Source of the DNA: Acholeplasmataceae bacterium
Lineage (GTDB): Bacteria > Bacillota_I > Bacilli_A > ML615J-28 > CAG-698
Reading direction: 5' to 3'
Assembly: GCA_012840905.1 (NCBI GenBank)
Contig: DUVT01000185.1
Location: 1 to 9,641 of the forward strand
Length of the DNA: 9,641 nt
Positions 7,839-9,641 of this stretch are shown here, piece by piece. Numbering within the stretch: the first letter of the stretch is position 1; every line of letters starts with the position of its first letter. Position numbers and translations under genes: made by a program. The notes under the pieces were generated by a model. The model did not search any database and was not told the origin of the DNA. It worked only from the letters and a program-made list of their open reading frames with translations.

Positions 7839-7862
7839 AAATAGAATAAAAAAAAGAGGTTT

Positions 7863-9044
7863 ATGATGTGGGTAAAATTTCGGCATAAAGTATTTTTTAA
7901 ATTATTTAGAAATGTTGTTTTATTAATATTAAGAATTAAATATCGCTTTTATACAAAAAAATATAAACTTCCAAAAGGGCCACATTTAATTCTTTTTAAT
8001 CATCCAACAAATATGGATCCTGTATTTGCAGGTGTAGCGGTTAATAGACCAACATATTTTATCGCAAATGAAGATTTATTTAATATTCCATATGTTTCAA
8101 AAATCTTAAATTATTTGGTTGCTCCAATCCCTAAACAAAAATCAGTTAAAGATTTATCTACGATTAGAACAAGTTTAAGGGTTGTAAAAGAGGGTGGAAA
8201 TATTGGTGTTTCACCTGAAGGTAATAGAACATATAGTGGTAAGTTAAATAATGTAGATTTTGCGATTACTAAATTTATAAAGTTATTAAAAATCCCAGTT
8301 GTATTATATACAATTAAAGGCGGCTTTGGGGTTAATCCAAGGTTCGCTGTTAATTTAAGAAAAGGGAAAATTTACGGTGAGATTGCAAGAATTATTAGTA
8401 AAGAAGAAGTTTTAAACTTATCAGAAGAAGAACTGTATAAGATTGTAGTAGAAACATTAGATGTTGATGATACTAAACTTGGGTTAAAATATAAAGGAGA
8501 AAAATTAGCTGAATACTTAGAAAGCGCGTTTTACATTTGTCCAGTATGCAATGAATTTCATACTTTAAGAACAGAAGGTAATCACTTATATTGTGATCAT
8601 TGTAATATGAGTGCTGAGTATACAGAAGACTTACTATTTAAGTCAACTGATGAAAGATTTAAGATTAAAACAGTTAGAGATTTAGCAACCTTCCAAGATG
8701 AGTTTATTAGAAATTATGACTTTGAAAGTTTAGAATTTAAAGACGATGAAATTACTTTATATAAAGCAAATAAAGGTAGAAGTCGTGATGAAATTTTAAC
8801 TGGTAGTATAAGTTTAGATAAAGACTATTTAATTATAAAAAATGAGGAAACAGAAATAAAACTTAAAATCGAGGAAATTATTTCCTTAGCAGTTTTATAT
8901 CATAATACGATTATTATCAATCTAAAAGAAGAAAAATATCATTTATCAGGTAATGTAAGATTTAATGCAGTTAAATATTTGCATTTGTTCTCGTTACTAA
9001 AATTTAAAAAAGAAGGAGACAAAGGTGCATTTTTGGGAATTTGA
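7863..9044 (+). CDS. PlsC-like acyltransferase with zinc ribbon and C-terminal beta-rich domain
   Basis: The N-terminal half (about residues 10-200) is a lysophospholipid/1-acylglycerol-3-phosphate acyltransferase domain. It has the catalytic HX4D motif in NHPTNMD (His47, Asp52) and a PEGNR block (118-122) at the place of the usual EGTR phosphate-binding motif. A hydrophobic and basic N-terminus (about 10-30) suggests attachment to the inner face of the membrane. Members acylate lysophosphatidate or related lipids using acyl-ACP, acyl-CoA or acyl-phosphate; the substrate here is not deducible. Next comes a four-cysteine zinc ribbon (Cys226, Cys229, Cys244, Cys247), then a beta-rich stretch to the end that looks PH/GRAM-like (inference). 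The protein is 393 residues, longer than single-domain PlsC (about 200-250). Two adjacent ATGs exist. GAGG at 7856-7859 is three bases from 7863 and six from 7866, so the second ATG is the likelier start. The gene ends in TGA inside the symporter gene. Confidence 0.85.
   Translation: MMWVKFRHKVFFKLFRNVVLLILRIKYRFYTKKYKLPKGPHLILFNHPTNMDPVFAGVAVNRPTYFIANEDLFNIPYVSKILNYLVAPIPKQKSVKDLSTIRTSLRVVKEGGNIGVSPEGNRTYSGKLNNVDFAITKFIKLLKIPVVLYTIKGGFGVNPRFAVNLRKGKIYGEIARIISKEEVLNLSEEELYKIVVETLDVDDTKLGLKYKGEKLAEYLESAFYICPVCNEFHTLRTEGNHLYCDHCNMSAEYTEDLLFKSTDERFKIKTVRDLATFQDEFIRNYDFESLEFKDDEITLYKANKGRSRDEILTGSISLDKDYLIIKNEETEIKLKIEEIISLAVLYHNTIIINLKEEKYHLSGNVRFNAVKYLHLFSLLKFKKEGDKGAFLGI
9013..9018 (+). promoter_or_regulatory. 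Shine-Dalgarno that fixes the GTG start of the symporter gene
   Basis: AAGGAG lies within the end of the acyltransferase gene, six bases before an in-frame GTG at 9025. No ATG in this frame occurs until 9232, which would delete the first two membrane segments, so this site decides the start. Confidence 0.85.
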
Positions 9045-9641
9045 GTTAAACACATTTGATGTATGGTTATATATAGGGATTATTGTAGTTGTATTCTTAA
9101 TTGCAAATGTTTTAAGAAGAAAAGTTGGTTTCATTCGTAAATCACTAATACCTACAGCAGTAATTGGTGGTTTGCTGATATTAATTTTAAAATCATTTGG
9201 TTTGTTCGATTTATTTATTGATGTAGATAAAATGAATGAGTTTATGGAAGCTATTACTTATCATGCTCTTGGTTTAGGTGTAATAGCTTTAACGTTAAAA
9301 GACAGCAAGAGAACAAAAAATAAAGAACTCCAAAAACAAGTATTTAATGCAGGGTTAATCACTGTAAATACATATTTGATTCAAGCAATAATTGGAACAA
9401 TTATAGTAGTTTTGCTTGCTGTTACATTTCTAAAAGGATTGTTTCCTGCAGCAGGATTTTTACTTCCATTAGGTTATGGTCAAGGAAGTGGGCAAGCCTT
9501 AACTTTTGGTAGTATATTTGAAACATCTTATGGTTTTGTTGGTGGTGCTAGCTTTGGTTTAACTATTGCAACAGTTGGTTTCTTGGTCGCTTGTTTGATT
9601 GGGGTATTCCATATATTTATGATGAAGAAAAAAGGTGTAAT
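9025..9641 (+). CDS. Sodium:glutamate symporter, GltS-like, 3' end outside window
   Basis: An open frame of 205 whole codons runs from GTG at 9025 to the right edge without a stop. It encodes a hydrophobic protein with likely membrane helices at about residues 14-30, 41-58, 84-97, 115-137 and 175-197. The stretch LPLGYGQGSGQA (148-158 region, Gly150 to Ala158) and the later YGFVGGASFGLTIA match the glycine-rich re-entrant region of the glutamate:Na+ symporter (ESS/GltS) family, where E. coli GltS has GGHGTGAAW. Such carriers import glutamate driven by sodium. About the first half of the usual 400 or so residues is visible. The gene overlaps the acyltransferase by 20 bases, so co-expression is likely, but a functional link is not implied. 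Substrate assignment is family-level only; members of this family with other or unknown anions exist. Confidence 0.8.
   Translation, partial: MHFWEFELNTFDVWLYIGIIVVVFLIANVLRRKVGFIRKSLIPTAVIGGLLILILKSFGLFDLFIDVDKMNEFMEAITYHALGLGVIALTLKDSKRTKNKELQKQVFNAGLITVNTYLIQAIIGTIIVVLLAVTFLKGLFPAAGFLLPLGYGQGSGQALTFGSIFETSYGFVGGASFGLTIATVGFLVACLIGVFHIFMMKKKGV

Noticed and set aside
7761..7862. Riboswitch or small RNA between lipoprotein and acyltransferase genes
   Set aside because: The gap is 102 bases and is filled by an inverted repeat, a promoter and a ribosome site; the leader is only about 20 bases.
9232..9234. ATG as start of the symporter
   Set aside because: It would remove two membrane segments and has no Shine-Dalgarno, whereas GTG 9025 has a strong one.

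Overview
The window is AT-rich, with short intergenic gaps and every gene on the + strand, and it looks like a chromosomal segment of a low-GC Gram-positive bacterium. All ten tryptophans I count in the predicted proteins are encoded by TGG, no reading frame needs an in-frame TGA, and two genes end in TGA. The standard bacterial code therefore applies. That excludes the TGA=Trp mycoplasmas but allows Acholeplasma/Izemoplasma-like Mollicutes or other low-GC Bacillota. Low GC, glnS, a long Lys/Glu-rich coiled-coil protein and a lipoprotein fit that range, but I cannot name the species.

Bases 1-7228 form one tightly packed gene block. It contains (i) the 3' part of a very long helical/coiled-coil protein that runs in from upstream and begins in the window with 15 tandem octapeptide repeats; (ii) a free-standing PheRS B3/B4-type domain protein; (iii) glutaminyl-tRNA synthetase; and (iv) a PcrA/UvrD-family helicase with a C-terminal Tudor-like tail. 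Junctions are a 1-base overlap (TAATG), a 4-base overlap (ATGA) and a 10-base gap whose Shine-Dalgarno overlaps the previous stop. The block closes at a clear intrinsic terminator (7227-7254). Its promoter lies upstream of the window. B3/B4 and GlnRS both belong to aminoacyl-tRNA synthesis or quality control; the other two are probably only co-transcribed.

Bases 7255-7786 hold a monocistronic gene for a small lipoprotein of unknown function, with a candidate promoter in front and a perfect inverted repeat behind.

Bases 7787-9641 start with an exact consensus sigma-A promoter (TTGACA-17-TATAAT). It drives a PlsC-like acyltransferase fused to a four-cysteine zinc ribbon and a C-terminal beta-rich domain. 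This overlaps by 20 bases a GTG-started gene for a GltS-type sodium:glutamate symporter that runs off the right edge. No RNA gene, insertion sequence, CRISPR array or phage gene is visible, and no gene-free stretch exceeds about 105 bases. Most of the window is housekeeping. The least explained items are the octapeptide-repeat protein, the solo B3/B4 protein and the three-part acyltransferase.
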